A DNA stretch of 12,926 nucleotides from an uncultured Beijerinckiaceae bacterium (GTDB taxonomy: Bacteria; Pseudomonadota; Alphaproteobacteria; Rhizobiales; Beijerinckiaceae), in the NCBI GenBank assembly GCA_937873345.1, contig CALMRL010000253.1, forward strand, positions 1-12,926, in the 5' to 3' direction. Under the pieces are notes generated by a model. The model did not search any database, had not been told where the DNA came from, and worked only from the letters and a program-made list of their open reading frames with translations. Below are positions 1-7,345 of the stretch, piece after piece. Position numbers and translations under genes: made by a program. Every line of letters begins with the position of its first letter. Position 1 is the stretch's first letter.

Positions 1-2
1 CC

Positions 3-407
3 ATTCCCTACGTCAAGGCGCCGAGCCAGCGCGCCTTGATCAGCAACGGTGCCGTCGAAGGCGGCTTGATCATCCCGATCTCCTACAAGCTGCCGTCAGA
101 TTTCATCCTGCTCTTCGATCCCGAATTCGACGCGTTGAAGAACATCTCAAACAACGGCCGGCATGCCAACTTCACCAATCTCGTCAATCTTTCGCATCCG
201 GTTCCCGGCATCAAGGACCTGACCGCCTTCGCCGAGTTCTTCGCATCCGTGCCTGCCGAACGGAGCCTCCCCAACATCTACACGGCGGATTTCGCGCTGG
301 CCTACGCCATCACCAAGAACCTCGAAATCGATCTCGGGACCAACATCGGCCTCAATCGCGCTGCTCCCAACCTGCAGATCTACTCCGGCGGGACGGTGCG
401 ATTCTAA
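3..407 (+). CDS. Outer-membrane beta-barrel/transporter-like protein, 3' end only
   Basis: The reading frame is open from the left edge and ends in TAA, so only the last 134 residues are present and the true start lies outside. The fragment alternates hydrophobic and polar residues as in beta-strands (for example ADFALAYAITKNLEIDLGTN) and ends in a terminal Phe after GGTVRF, the usual C-terminal signature recognised by the outer-membrane insertion machinery. The closing pattern 'GLNRAAPNLQIYSGGTVRF' is like that of the phenol-degradation MetA-pathway/'transporter' family (Pfam Phenol_MetA_deg), whose substrate is mostly unknown. It converges on the SURF1 gene with only 15 bases between the two stops, so it is not part of the cox operon. 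The family call rests on the C-terminal portion only and is moderate; outer-membrane location is more secure than any specific function. Confidence 0.7.
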   Translation: MPYVKAPSQRALISNGAVEGGLIIPISYKLPSDFILLFDPEFDALKNISNNGRHANFTNLVNLSHPVPGIKDLTAFAEFFASVPAERSLPNIYTADFALAYAITKNLEIDLGTNIGLNRAAPNLQIYSGGTVRF

Positions 408-422
408 CGCAGGAAACGCCTG

Positions 423-1157
423 TCACGATGGTCCGCCCACCATGCGCCGCCATGTGTAGACGGCGAAGACGCCGGCGAGTGCTATGCCGAGGCCGAACCA
501 GGTTAGGGCGTAGGACAGATGGTTGTTCGGCAGGGTCAGCTCCGCGCCACCGGGCCGTGGCAGGCCGCCGGGGCTGACCATCGCGGGATCGGCATCGATC
601 GAGAAAGGCGCGGCATCGACGAGGTGGTGGTAGGCGGCGATGGCGGCGGGATCGCGGGTATAGAAGGTGCCGTCGCGGTCGGCGGGGGTGAAGGGGTTGC
701 GCGGCTCGGGCGTGCGGATCAGCCCGGTGAGGTGGACGGGACCGGCGATCTCGCCGGCTGCCCGGCTCTCCGGCGGTTTGCGGTCGGCCGGCACCGCGCC
801 GCGGTCGATCATCACCGTACCGCCGCCGGCGAGGCGGAGCGGCGTGATGACATGGAACACCGGGCCTTCTCCCGAGGCGCGCAGGATCAGCGTTTCGGCG
901 GCATGGTCGAAGGTGCCGTCGACCGAGACGTGGCGGAACTCCTCGTCGGCCGGCTTCATCGCGGCCCATGCTGATGGCGGGGGCAGGGGTTGCGGCGCGG
1001 CCGAGGCCTGCGCCTCGACCCTGGCGATCAGCGCCTCCTTCCAGGCGAGGCGGTGCAGCTGCCAGATTCCGAGCGAGACCAGCGCCGCTTCCAGCAGCAG
1101 CGTCGCCAGCGCGGGGGCGACGAGACGGCGGGCGTCACCCACCGTGAGGGCGTTCAT
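423..1157 (-). CDS. SURF1 family cytochrome c oxidase assembly protein
   Basis: This 244-residue protein has the SURF1 layout: an N-terminal membrane helix (about residues 15-35) followed by the family motif GIWQLHRLAWKEAL, a large periplasmic loop, and a C-terminal helix opened by NNHLSYALTWFGLGIAL (about 213-235). SURF1 proteins help insert heme a into subunit I of aa3 oxidases. The frame stays open upstream to 1280, but the ATG at 1157 is chosen because it gives the normal N-terminus and its ATGA overlaps the TGA of the DUF983 gene, implying translational coupling. It is the last gene of the cox operon, the usual place in alphaproteobacteria, and stops 15 bases from the convergent outer-membrane gene. 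No clear intrinsic terminator is visible. Identification is secure; the biochemical role is taken from the family. Confidence 0.93.
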   Translation of the reverse strand: MNALTVGDARRLVAPALATLLLEAALVSLGIWQLHRLAWKEALIARVEAQASAAPQPLPPPSAWAAMKPADEEFRHVSVDGTFDHAAETLILRASGEGPVFHVITPLRLAGGGTVMIDRGAVPADRKPPESRAAGEIAGPVHLTGLIRTPEPRNPFTPADRDGTFYTRDPAAIAAYHHLVDAAPFSIDADPAMVSPGGLPRPGGAELTLPNNHLSYALTWFGLGIALAGVFAVYTWRRMVGGPS

Positions 1158-1531
1158 GGTTCCAGCCGGCCCTGCTCGGCCTTGTTGGCGAATTGCAGCG
1201 CGGTGAGCAGACCCTTCAGCGGACGGATCAGCGCGACGATCGCGAGGGCGCCGACGACGAAGAGAACGACGTAGGCCCATATCGGCGGCTCATAGGCGAC
1301 CTGCATCCAGGTGCCGGCGGCGAGAAGTAGGAGACTGCCGAGGAAGGAGGCGAAGAAGGCCGGGCCGTCGCCGGTGTCGGCGCGGGTGAGGTCGAGGCCG
1401 CAAGCTGGGCAGTTGGGCCTGAGCGCGAGGAAGCCATCGAACATCGAAGCTCCGCCGCAGGCGGGGCAGCGTCCTGCCAGGCCGGCGAGGATGGGTGAGG
1501 GTCGGGAGCGGTCGGGAGCGGCTTGCGGCAT
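1154..1531 (-). CDS. DUF983 zinc-ribbon membrane protein of the cox operon
   Basis: This 125-residue protein has two CPAC motifs (Cys22/25 and Cys41/44) forming a likely zinc ribbon in the cytosolic N-terminal part, then two hydrophobic segments (about 59-76 and 84-102). That arrangement matches DUF983. The family is regularly found between ctaE and SURF1 in alphaproteobacterial oxidase operons, so a role in oxidase assembly or regulation is plausible but is inferred from context only. The ATG at 1531 gives a standard N-terminus. The stop overlaps the SURF1 start (ATGA). The gene is separated from ctaE by 107 bases that contain a small hairpin. It has normal length and no damage is visible. 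Confidence 0.9.
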   Translation of the reverse strand: MPQAAPDRSRPSPILAGLAGRCPACGGASMFDGFLALRPNCPACGLDLTRADTGDGPAFFASFLGSLLLLAAGTWMQVAYEPPIWAYVVLFVVGALAIVALIRPLKGLLTALQFANKAEQGRLEP

Positions 1532-1578
1532 GAAGCCTTGGACCTCCGTTGCGAGGAGCAGCGCAGCGGCAAAGCGTG

Positions 1579-1596
1579 AGGGCGCCGTCGAAGGCG
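1579..1596 (-). other. GC-rich hairpin between ctaE and the DUF983 gene
   Basis: Two copies of the self-complementary GGCGCC (1579-1584 and 1591-1596) flank a six-base loop, giving a six-pair stem just after the ctaE stop. No T-run follows on the - strand, so it does not look like a strong intrinsic terminator. It may act as an mRNA 3'-end stabiliser or processing site, or it may be a chance structure in GC-rich DNA. Confidence 0.3.
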
Positions 1597-1638
1597 CCGC
1601 GTAGCACCGCCCGTCAGTCCCCGCTGTGGAGCCGGTGC

Positions 1639-2493
1639 TTAGGGCTTAACCACCTCGGTCGCTGTGCCCCAGGAGCCCCAGACGTAGATGCAGGCGAAGA
1701 GGAACAGCCAGACGACATCGACGAAATGCCAGTACCACGCGGCGAACTCGAAGCCGAGGTGCTGCTTGGTGTTGAATTGACCGACGAGCACGCGGACCAG
1801 GCACACCATCAGGAACAGCGAGCCGATGATGACGTGGAAGCCGTGGAAGCCGGTCGGCATGAAGAAGTTGGAGCCCATCGTCGAAGCGAAGGGGAAGGTG
1901 ACGTGCGCGTACTCGTAAGCCTGCACGCAGGTGAAGACGACGCCGAGGACGATGGTGAGGATGAGGCCCTTGGAGATGGCCGAGCGATCGGAATGCAGCA
2001 GCGCATGATGCGCCCAAGTCACCGTGGTGCCGGACGTCAGCAGCAGCAGGGTGTTGAACAGCGGGAAGTTCCAGGGGTCGAGCGCCTCGATGCCCTTGGG
2101 CGGCCATTGTCCGCCGACCGCCTGCGTCCGGGCGTACTCGATCGCATCGTGCGGGAAGAGGGCGATGTCGAAGTAGGCCCAGAACCAGGCGACAAAGAAC
2201 ATCACCTCGGAGGCGATGAAAAGGATCATGCCGTAGCGGTGGCTGATCTGCACGACGCGGGTGTGATCGCCCTGCTCGGCTTCGCGGACGACGTCGGTCC
2301 ACCAGACGATCATGGTGAAGAGCACGCCGAGGAGGCCTGCGCCGAAGACGTAGGGACCGACCGGCGACAGGGCCTTCATCCACATGATGCCGCCGATGGC
2401 CATCACGAAGGCGCTCAGCGAGCCGACAAGCGGCCAGGGACTGAGCGGGACGATGTGATAGTCGTGATTGGGTTTCGCGTGCCCGCCGGCCAT
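1639..2493 (-). CDS. ctaE: Cytochrome c oxidase subunit III
   Basis: At 284 residues this is a full-length seven-helix subunit III (CoxC/COX3). Diagnostic segments are RYGMILFIASEVMFFVAWFW (87-106, with the conserved Glu96), the PTGFHGFHVIIGSLFL stretch (213-228) and the C-terminal AAWYWHFVDVVWLFLF (251-266). It binds subunit I in the inner membrane and protects the oxidase from turnover inactivation, with an influence on proton uptake through the D pathway. The ATG at 2493 has a GGGAG ribosome site six bases upstream and the N-terminus AKPNHDYHIVPLSPWP is typical. It lies 98 bases downstream of ctaG, a gap that holds a stable hairpin, and 107 bases upstream of the DUF983 gene. No anomalies are seen. 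Confidence 0.97.
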   Translation of the reverse strand: MAGGHAKPNHDYHIVPLSPWPLVGSLSAFVMAIGGIMWMKALSPVGPYVFGAGLLGVLFTMIVWWTDVVREAEQGDHTRVVQISHRYGMILFIASEVMFFVAWFWAYFDIALFPHDAIEYARTQAVGGQWPPKGIEALDPWNFPLFNTLLLLTSGTTVTWAHHALLHSDRSAISKGLILTIVLGVVFTCVQAYEYAHVTFPFASTMGSNFFMPTGFHGFHVIIGSLFLMVCLVRVLVGQFNTKQHLGFEFAAWYWHFVDVVWLFLFACIYVWGSWGTATEVVKP

Positions 2494-2547
2494 CGTCCGC
2501 TCCCTTCCCGCCGGGCATTCCCGGTCGGACTCTGTAGTCGCGTTATG

Positions 2548-2565
2548 CCCGGCGTGTTCGCCGGG
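2548..2565 (-). other. Perfect 7-bp stem-loop between ctaG and ctaE
   Basis: CCCGGCG (2548-2554) and CGCCGGG (2559-2565) form a perfect seven-pair GC stem with a four-base loop. A second, weaker stem (CCGGG/CCCGG, 2511-2524) sits closer to ctaE. There is no T-tract on the - strand, so read-through is expected; a processing or stability element within the cox mRNA is possible. Confidence 0.4.
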
Positions 2566-2591
2566 TCAAGTCGGTCGATCGCCGCCTGCTC

Positions 2592-3167
2592 TCACAACCT
2601 GCGGCCGGATGAGACGCCGACGGCGCTCGCCGCTTTCTGCGCGTCGGCCTGCTGGTAGAAGGTGTAGGACAGCACGACCTCGGCGACCCCATCCATCGTC
2701 TCATCCTTCTCCAGGGCGGGATCGAGGAAGAAGACGACCGGCATTTCCAGCGTCTCGTGCGGCTTCAGCGTCTGGTCGGAGAAGCAGAAACAGGCGATCT
2801 TGTCGAAGTAGGCGCCGACCGAGGCCGGACCGACGTTGTAGATGGCGCGCGCTGTGATCGCCCGATCGCTGTTGTTCGTCACCTTGTAGAAGGCGGTCGC
2901 GGTCTGCCCGGTGCGGACGTCGAGGAAGGGCGTCTCGGGTTCGAAGGACCAGGGTAGCGCGCCGCCGATGTTGGCGTCGAAGCGCACGTGCATCATCCTC
3001 GTGCCCTTGAGCAGCGACCCGCCGGCGGCGATGCGCGGTGTGCCCTCGTAGCCGGTAAGCTGACAGAAGGCGCGGTACAGCGGCAGCGAGACGGCGACCA
3101 GCGCGAGCATGCCGACGACGACGCTGGTGGCGGCGATGGGTGCGATATGGCGACGGGACAGGCGCAT
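2592..3167 (-). CDS. ctaG: Cytochrome c oxidase assembly protein CtaG/Cox11 (CuB insertion)
   Basis: This 191-residue protein has one N-terminal membrane helix (about 11-31) followed by a periplasmic copper-binding immunoglobulin-like domain. The Cox11 hallmark is the CFCF motif (Cys126 and Cys128), with a third conserved Cys35 in FCQLTG just after the helix. Cox11 delivers copper to the CuB site of subunit I. The ATG at 3167 is preferred over the GTG one codon earlier because the GGAG site lies four bases from the ATG but only one base from the GTG. The preceding small gene ends eight bases upstream, so the ribosome site overlaps its stop region. Order, length and motifs are all canonical for alphaproteobacteria. 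Confidence 0.96.
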   Translation of the reverse strand: MRLSRRHIAPIAATSVVVGMLALVAVSLPLYRAFCQLTGYEGTPRIAAGGSLLKGTRMMHVRFDANIGGALPWSFEPETPFLDVRTGQTATAFYKVTNNSDRAITARAIYNVGPASVGAYFDKIACFCFSDQTLKPHETLEMPVVFFLDPALEKDETMDGVAEVVLSYTFYQQADAQKAASAVGVSSGRRL

Positions 3168-3175
3168 CACGCTCC

Positions 3176-3379
3176 TCAGGTTGGGCCTTTCAGCACGCCC
3201 GGGCCGAGCTTGGCGATGGTGACGACGTAGAACAGCAGCACGAAGAAGGCGACCGCCAGCCCGATTGCGACGTTGCGGTTGCGGCGGCTGCGCGCCTGCT
3301 GCGGCGTCAACACGATGCCATTGGACCCGACGCCGCCACCGGGCGGACGATCCTCGGCGGGCCGCGCGTGATCGGTCAC
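3176..3379 (-). CDS. Small single-helix cox-operon protein (CoxF-like)
   Basis: This is a 67-residue protein with a short polar, proline- and glycine-rich N-terminus, a basic stretch (RSRRNRN, about 30-36) and one transmembrane helix (about 37-56), ending in KLGPGVLKGPT. It starts with GTG inside the stop of ctaB (GTGA overlap) and ends eight bases before ctaG, so it is tightly embedded in the operon. Small proteins of this form, sometimes called CoxF, occur between ctaB and ctaG in alphaproteobacterial oxidase operons. Their function is not known to me; helping Cox11 or heme insertion is a guess from position. The basic residues before the helix suggest an N-in, C-out topology. A longer open frame runs upstream across ctaB but is only a shadow. 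Confidence 0.85.
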   Translation of the reverse strand: MTDHARPAEDRPPGGGVGSNGIVLTPQQARSRRNRNVAIGLAVAFFVLLFYVVTIAKLGPGVLKGPT

Positions 3380-4311
3380 GTCAGCGATGGGATCACCCCC
3401 GCAATCATCAACGCCCGCTCGCCGATGATCTCGGCGAAGAGCAGGAAGAGGTAGAGGATGGAGAAGGAGAACAACGCCATCGCCGCATGGTCGCCGGCCT
3501 CGCCGGTACGGACGCGATAGCAGCGCCACGCGAGCCAAAGCATCGCCGCGCCGGACACCACGGAGAGCACGCCGTAGGGGAGCGTGGCGAAGCCGAGCAG
3601 CCAGGGCAGCACGCCGACGGGAGCGAGCAGAAGGGTATAGGCAAGGATGTCGCGCCGGGTGCGGTCGGCGCCAGCGACGTTGGGCAGCATCGGCACGCCC
3701 GCCTTGGCAAACTCCTCGGACTTCACCAGCGCCAGCGCCCAGAAGTGCGGCGGCGTCCAAATGAAGATGATAGCGAAGAGCACCACGCTCGACCAGGACA
3801 CGGTGCCCGTGACGGCGGCATAGGCGACCATCGGCGGGAAGGCGCCGGCGGCGCCGCCGATCACGATGTTCTGCGGCGTCAAGCGCTTCAGCCACATCGA
3901 GTAGACTGCGACGTAGAAGACGATGGTGAAGGCGAGCAGGCCGGCGGCGAGCCAGTTGGCGACGATGCCGAGCGTGAAGACCGACAGCGCGGAGAGAATG
4001 AGGCCGAAGGCCAGCGCCTCCGGCCGCGTGATCCGCCCCATGGGGATCGGACGCTTGGCTGTCCGCTTCATCAGCGCGTCGATGTCGGCGTCGTACCACA
4101 TGTTCAAGGCGCCGCTGGCGCCGGCGCCGACGGTGATGGCGAGGAGCGAGGCGGCGGCCAGCACCGGATTCAGGCCGTGCGGCGCGATCAGCATGCCGGC
4201 GATCGCGGTGTATACAACGAGCGACATCACCCGTGGCTTGAGCAGAGCGAGATAATCGCCGGGATCGGCGTCTGAGACGAAGGTCGGCGAGGTGTCGCTG
4301 ATGAAGCTCAT
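3376..4311 (-). CDS. ctaB: Heme O synthase (protoheme IX farnesyltransferase)
   Basis: This 311-residue UbiA-family prenyltransferase (Cox10) transfers a farnesyl group to protoheme IX to make heme O, the precursor of heme a for the oxidase. The early LLKPRVMSLVVYTAIAGM segment and the catalytic Mg-prenyl-diphosphate motif N70-x-x-x-D74-x-x-x-D78 (NMWYDADID) followed by MKRTAKRPIP are diagnostic. Eight to nine hydrophobic helices follow. The frame is open to 4392, but the ATG at 4311 gives the usual N-terminus and has an AGGGCGG-like site just upstream. The extra 27 upstream codons are arginine-rich and unlike the family. Its TGA overlaps the start of the CoxF-like gene. It is separated from ctaD by 181 bases containing a strong hairpin. 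Confidence 0.96.
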   Translation of the reverse strand: MSFISDTSPTFVSDADPGDYLALLKPRVMSLVVYTAIAGMLIAPHGLNPVLAAASLLAITVGAGASGALNMWYDADIDALMKRTAKRPIPMGRITRPEALAFGLILSALSVFTLGIVANWLAAGLLAFTIVFYVAVYSMWLKRLTPQNIVIGGAAGAFPPMVAYAAVTGTVSWSSVVLFAIIFIWTPPHFWALALVKSEEFAKAGVPMLPNVAGADRTRRDILAYTLLLAPVGVLPWLLGFATLPYGVLSVVSGAAMLWLAWRCYRVRTGEAGDHAAMALFSFSILYLFLLFAEIIGERALMIAGVIPSLT

Positions 4312-4430
4312 GACCGCCCTGCTTGCGCCATGCGACGGAGCCGGCGTCAGGCCGCCTGTATAGCGACGGCGGCGGCTCCGGTCATCCGGCAAATCACGGC
4401 ATCTTCGCCGCGGGGGTGTGGAAACGAGAT

Positions 4431-4450
4431 CGGGCCGCTCGCGCGGCCCG
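4431..4450 (-). terminator. Strong GC hairpin downstream of ctaD
   Basis: CGGGCCGC (4431-4438) and GCGGCCCG (4443-4450) form a perfect eight-pair stem. On the transcribed strand the loop is GCGA, a GNRA-type tetraloop. It starts 43 bases after the ctaD stop in the 181-base ctaD-ctaB gap. The following bases are ATCTCGTTTCC, not a true U-run, so full intrinsic termination is doubtful. A partial terminator or mRNA stabiliser that gives more ctaC-ctaD than assembly-factor message fits the position, but this is inference. Confidence 0.5.
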
Positions 4451-4492
4451 GTCGTTCATGTCGGGTGGGACGGCTGCTCAGTGGCCGCTGGA

Positions 4493-6157
4493 TCAGTGAT
4501 TCAAGCCGGTGATCCGCGGCAGCGTCTCGAACTGGTGATACGGCGGCGGCGAGGAAAGCGTCCATTCCAACGTGGTGGCGCCAGGACCCCAGGGATTGTC
4601 GCCGGCCAGCACCTTCTTCTGGAAGGCCTCGAAGATGATGTAGAGGAAGAGCACCACGCTCGCAAATGACAGGTAGGCGCCGTAGGACGAGATCGCGTTC
4701 CACAGGTGGAAAGCGTCGGGATAGTCGATGTAGCGGCGCGGCATGCCGGCAAGTCCGAGGAAATGCTGCGGAAAGAAGGTGATGTTCACGCCGACGAACA
4801 TCAGCCAGAAGTGCCACTTGCCGAGCGTCTCGTTGTACATGTAGCCCGACATCTTCGGGAACCAATAGTAGAAGCCGGCGAAGAGCGCGAAGACCGCGCC
4901 GAGCGACAGCACGTAGTGGAAGTGCGCGACAACGTAGTAGGTGTCGTGGAGGTAGCGGTCGATGCCGGCGTTGGCGAGCACGACGCCGGTGACCCCGCCG
5001 ACGGTGAACAGGAAGATGAAGCCGACCGCCCAGAGCATCGGCGTGCGGAACGAGATCGAGCCGCCCCACATCGTCGCGATCCAGGAGAAAATCTTCACGC
5101 CGGTCGGCACGGCGATCACCATCGTCGCGAAGACGAAGTAGCGCTGCGTCGAGAGGGAGAGGCCGACCGTGTACATGTGGTGCGCCCACACCACGAAGCC
5201 GACGACGCCGATCGCGACCATGGCGTAAGCCATGCCGAGGTAGCCGAACACCGGTTTGCGCGAGAAGGTCGAGATGATGTGGCTGACGATGCCGAAGCCC
5301 GGCAGGATCAGGATGTACACCTCGGGGTGACCGAAGAACCAGAACAGGTGCAGGAACAGAAGCGGATCGCCGCCCTGCGCAGGATCAAAGAAGGTGGTGC
5401 CGAAGTTGCGATCCGTCAGCAGCATGGTGATCGCACCGGCGAGGACCGGCAGCGACAGCACCAGCAGGAAGGCGGTGACCAGCACAGACCAGGCGAACAG
5501 CGGCATCTTGTGCAGCGTCATGCCGGGCGCGCGCATGTTGAAGATAGTGGTGATGAAGTTGATCGCCCCTAAGATCGACGACGCGCCAGCGAGGTGAAGC
5601 GCCAGGATCACGAAGTCCATTGCCGGGCCGGGATGGCCGACGTTGCCTGACAGGGGAGGGTACATCACCCAGCCGCCGCCGAAACCCTTCATTCCCGGCG
5701 CGCCCTCGACCCAGGCCGAGATGCAGAGCAGAGCGAACGAGGATGGAAGCAACCAGAACGAGATGTTGTTCATCCGCGGGAAGGCCATGTCCGGCGCGCC
5801 GATCATGATCGGGACGAACCAGTTGCCGAAGCCGCCGATGAGCGCCGGCATCACCATGAAGAAGATCATGATGAGCCCGTGCGAGGTGACGATGACGTTA
5901 TAGAGATTCTTCGCCGCCTCCTCCGCCATCTCGGCGGGATAGCCCTGCATGACGGCAAGATGGTTCATCACCTGGATGCCTGGGTCCTGCAGCTCCATGC
6001 GCATCAGCACGGAGAACAGGCCCCCGATGATACCCGCCGTGATGGCGAAGATCAGGTAGAGCGTCCCAATATCCTTGTGGTTGGTCGAGAAAACCCAGCG
6101 GCGCCAGCCGCGCGGGGCTCCGTGGTCGTCGTGGGCGTCAGCGACTGCGGTTGCCAT
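4493..6157 (-). CDS. ctaD: Cytochrome c oxidase subunit I (aa3 type)
   Basis: This 554-residue catalytic subunit (CoxA) is complete. Heme a ligands are His93 (TSHGLIMIFF) and His414. The heme a3 ligand is His412 (VVAHFHYVLS). CuB ligands are His277, His326 and His327. Glu279 and the cross-linked Tyr281 lie in GHPEVY, and Lys355 (PTGVKIFSW) marks the K channel. Asp123 (GAPDMAFPRMNN) starts the D channel and His404/Asp405 are the Mg-site ligands. This is an A1-type, proton-pumping heme-copper oxidase reducing O2 to water in the inner membrane. It starts at ATG 6157, 25 bases after the ctaC stop, and the following gap before ctaB holds a hairpin. All key residues are present and no frame disruption is seen. 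Confidence 0.99.
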   Translation of the reverse strand: MATAVADAHDDHGAPRGWRRWVFSTNHKDIGTLYLIFAITAGIIGGLFSVLMRMELQDPGIQVMNHLAVMQGYPAEMAEEAAKNLYNVIVTSHGLIMIFFMVMPALIGGFGNWFVPIMIGAPDMAFPRMNNISFWLLPSSFALLCISAWVEGAPGMKGFGGGWVMYPPLSGNVGHPGPAMDFVILALHLAGASSILGAINFITTIFNMRAPGMTLHKMPLFAWSVLVTAFLLVLSLPVLAGAITMLLTDRNFGTTFFDPAQGGDPLLFLHLFWFFGHPEVYILILPGFGIVSHIISTFSRKPVFGYLGMAYAMVAIGVVGFVVWAHHMYTVGLSLSTQRYFVFATMVIAVPTGVKIFSWIATMWGGSISFRTPMLWAVGFIFLFTVGGVTGVVLANAGIDRYLHDTYYVVAHFHYVLSLGAVFALFAGFYYWFPKMSGYMYNETLGKWHFWLMFVGVNITFFPQHFLGLAGMPRRYIDYPDAFHLWNAISSYGAYLSFASVVLFLYIIFEAFQKKVLAGDNPWGPGATTLEWTLSSPPPYHQFETLPRITGLNH

Positions 6158-6182
6158 GGGCTATGGTCCTGTCGGTGTCTTC

Positions 6183-7103
6183 TTACTGCGCGCCGGCGAG
6201 GCGCACGGGGGCGGGGGTGATCTCGGCCGAGCGGATCGACGTGGGAGCTGAGGCGTCGGCGGCACGCGACGGCGAAGGCGCCGAAGCGAATTGCTTCTTC
6301 GCGCTCTGCAGCCAAGCTTCATAGGCCTTCTCGCCGACGACCCGGATGGCGATCGGCATGAAGGCGTGGTCCTTTCCGCAGATGTTCGAGCACTCGCCGT
6401 AATACACGCCTTCCTTTTCGGCCTTGAACCAGCTTTCGTTCATCCGGCCGGGGACGGCGTCGATGCGCACGCCGAAAGCGGGGATCATGAACTCGTGGAT
6501 CACGTCGGCGCCGGTGACGAGCAGATGCACCGTCTTGCCGACCGGCACGACCGCCTCGTTGTCGACGGCGAGGTTGCGCAGCATGCCTGGCTTCAGATCG
6601 TCGCCCTTGAGGATGTAAGAATCGAAGGCGAAGCCGCCGTTCTGATCCTTGGGGTACTCGTAAGACCAGAACCACTGCTTGCCCGTCACCTTCATCGTCA
6701 TGTCGGACTTGGGCACGACGAGTTCATCGGTGAGGAGCTTCATCGAGGGGATCGCGATGATGAAGAGCAGGAGGACCGGCGTCACCGTCCAGGCGATCTC
6801 GAGGGCGGTGTGATGCGTCGTCTTCGACGGCACCGGATTCGCCTTCTCATTGTAGCGTACGATTACCACGGCAAGCAGCACGGCGACGAAGACCGAGATG
6901 CCGATGATGATCGGCAGCAAGATGCCGTTGTGGAAGACATGCATCTGGTGCGCGATGGGCGTCACGGCGGGCTGCATGCCGATCTGACCGGGCAGCGGCT
7001 GGCCGACCACCGGCTCGTCGGCAGCGGCGGCCAGGGAAATGGGACTGAGAAGAAAGGCGAGGCTCATCGCCCAGCGTAGGGCGGCCCCGATCGACTGCTT
7101 CAT
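6183..7103 (-). CDS. ctaC: Cytochrome c oxidase subunit II (CuA)
   Basis: This 306-residue subunit (CoxB) has a signal peptide (about 1-27, LAAAADE cleavage region), two membrane helices (about 60-83 and 101-123), and a periplasmic cupredoxin domain. CuA ligands are His203 (VIHEFM), Cys238, Cys242, His246 and Met249 within GECSNICGKDHAFMPI. The motif normally reads CSELCG; here Asn240 replaces the Glu whose carbonyl binds CuA and whose side chain binds the Mg at the subunit I interface. The aromatic KQWFWSYEYP (142-151) for electron entry is intact. The C-terminus carries an Ala/Pro-rich tail of about 35 residues. The start at 7103 is chosen for the signal peptide and the GGTGGA site upstream, although the frame is open to 7256. 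It is the first gene of the cox operon. Confidence 0.97.
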   Translation of the reverse strand: MKQSIGAALRWAMSLAFLLSPISLAAAADEPVVGQPLPGQIGMQPAVTPIAHQMHVFHNGILLPIIIGISVFVAVLLAVVIVRYNEKANPVPSKTTHHTALEIAWTVTPVLLLFIIAIPSMKLLTDELVVPKSDMTMKVTGKQWFWSYEYPKDQNGGFAFDSYILKGDDLKPGMLRNLAVDNEAVVPVGKTVHLLVTGADVIHEFMIPAFGVRIDAVPGRMNESWFKAEKEGVYYGECSNICGKDHAFMPIAIRVVGEKAYEAWLQSAKKQFASAPSPSRAADASAPTSIRSAEITPAPVRLAGAQ

Positions 7104-7345
7104 ATTCCACCCATCCTGTCGGATCGTTCTCACCGGCGCAGGTCCACCGCGTTCAAGGGTGGCGCGGCGCGCGGCGGCGATCCATCCGGCACGGTCCGGG
7201 TCAAACCATAAACGCTTCCCGAGCGCAATCCAGCGGCGGCGCGCCGTTCGCGGCATAAAAGCGCTGGATCATGCCGTCTCCGTCTCCTTTTCGCCTTGAG
7301 GGACGCGCTTAAGCTTCGCGCGGTGGCGGGACATGTGAGACGTTG
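7104..7345. promoter_or_regulatory. Divergent spacer between the cox operon and the IalB-like gene
   Basis: These 242 bases must hold the promoters for ctaC (- strand) and the IalB-like gene (+ strand). I see no convincing -35/-10 pair for either. What is visible is a possible 23-codon leader ORF on the - strand (7272-7201) with two GGAG elements before its ATG, and an eight-base inverted repeat, ATCCAGCG at 7228-7235 and CGCTGGAT at 7262-7269, that could be an operator or hairpin. Promoter content is inferred from the divergent layout. Confidence 0.5.

Noticed and set aside
1549..2658. A 369-codon open frame on the + strand, antisense to ctaE
   Set aside because: Its product is Asp/Glu/Gly/His-rich with no family features, and the opposite strand encodes an unmistakable subunit III. 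Long antisense frames are common in GC-rich genes.
3265..4275. A 336-codon + strand open frame antisense to ctaB
   Set aside because: Same composition bias and no ribosome site. The - strand carries the UbiA-family catalytic motif, so this is a shadow.
7104..7256. Upstream extension of ctaC by 51 codons
   Set aside because: The added residues are Arg-rich and unlike the family, and would bury the signal peptide. The ATG at 7103 has a ribosome site and the correct N-terminus.
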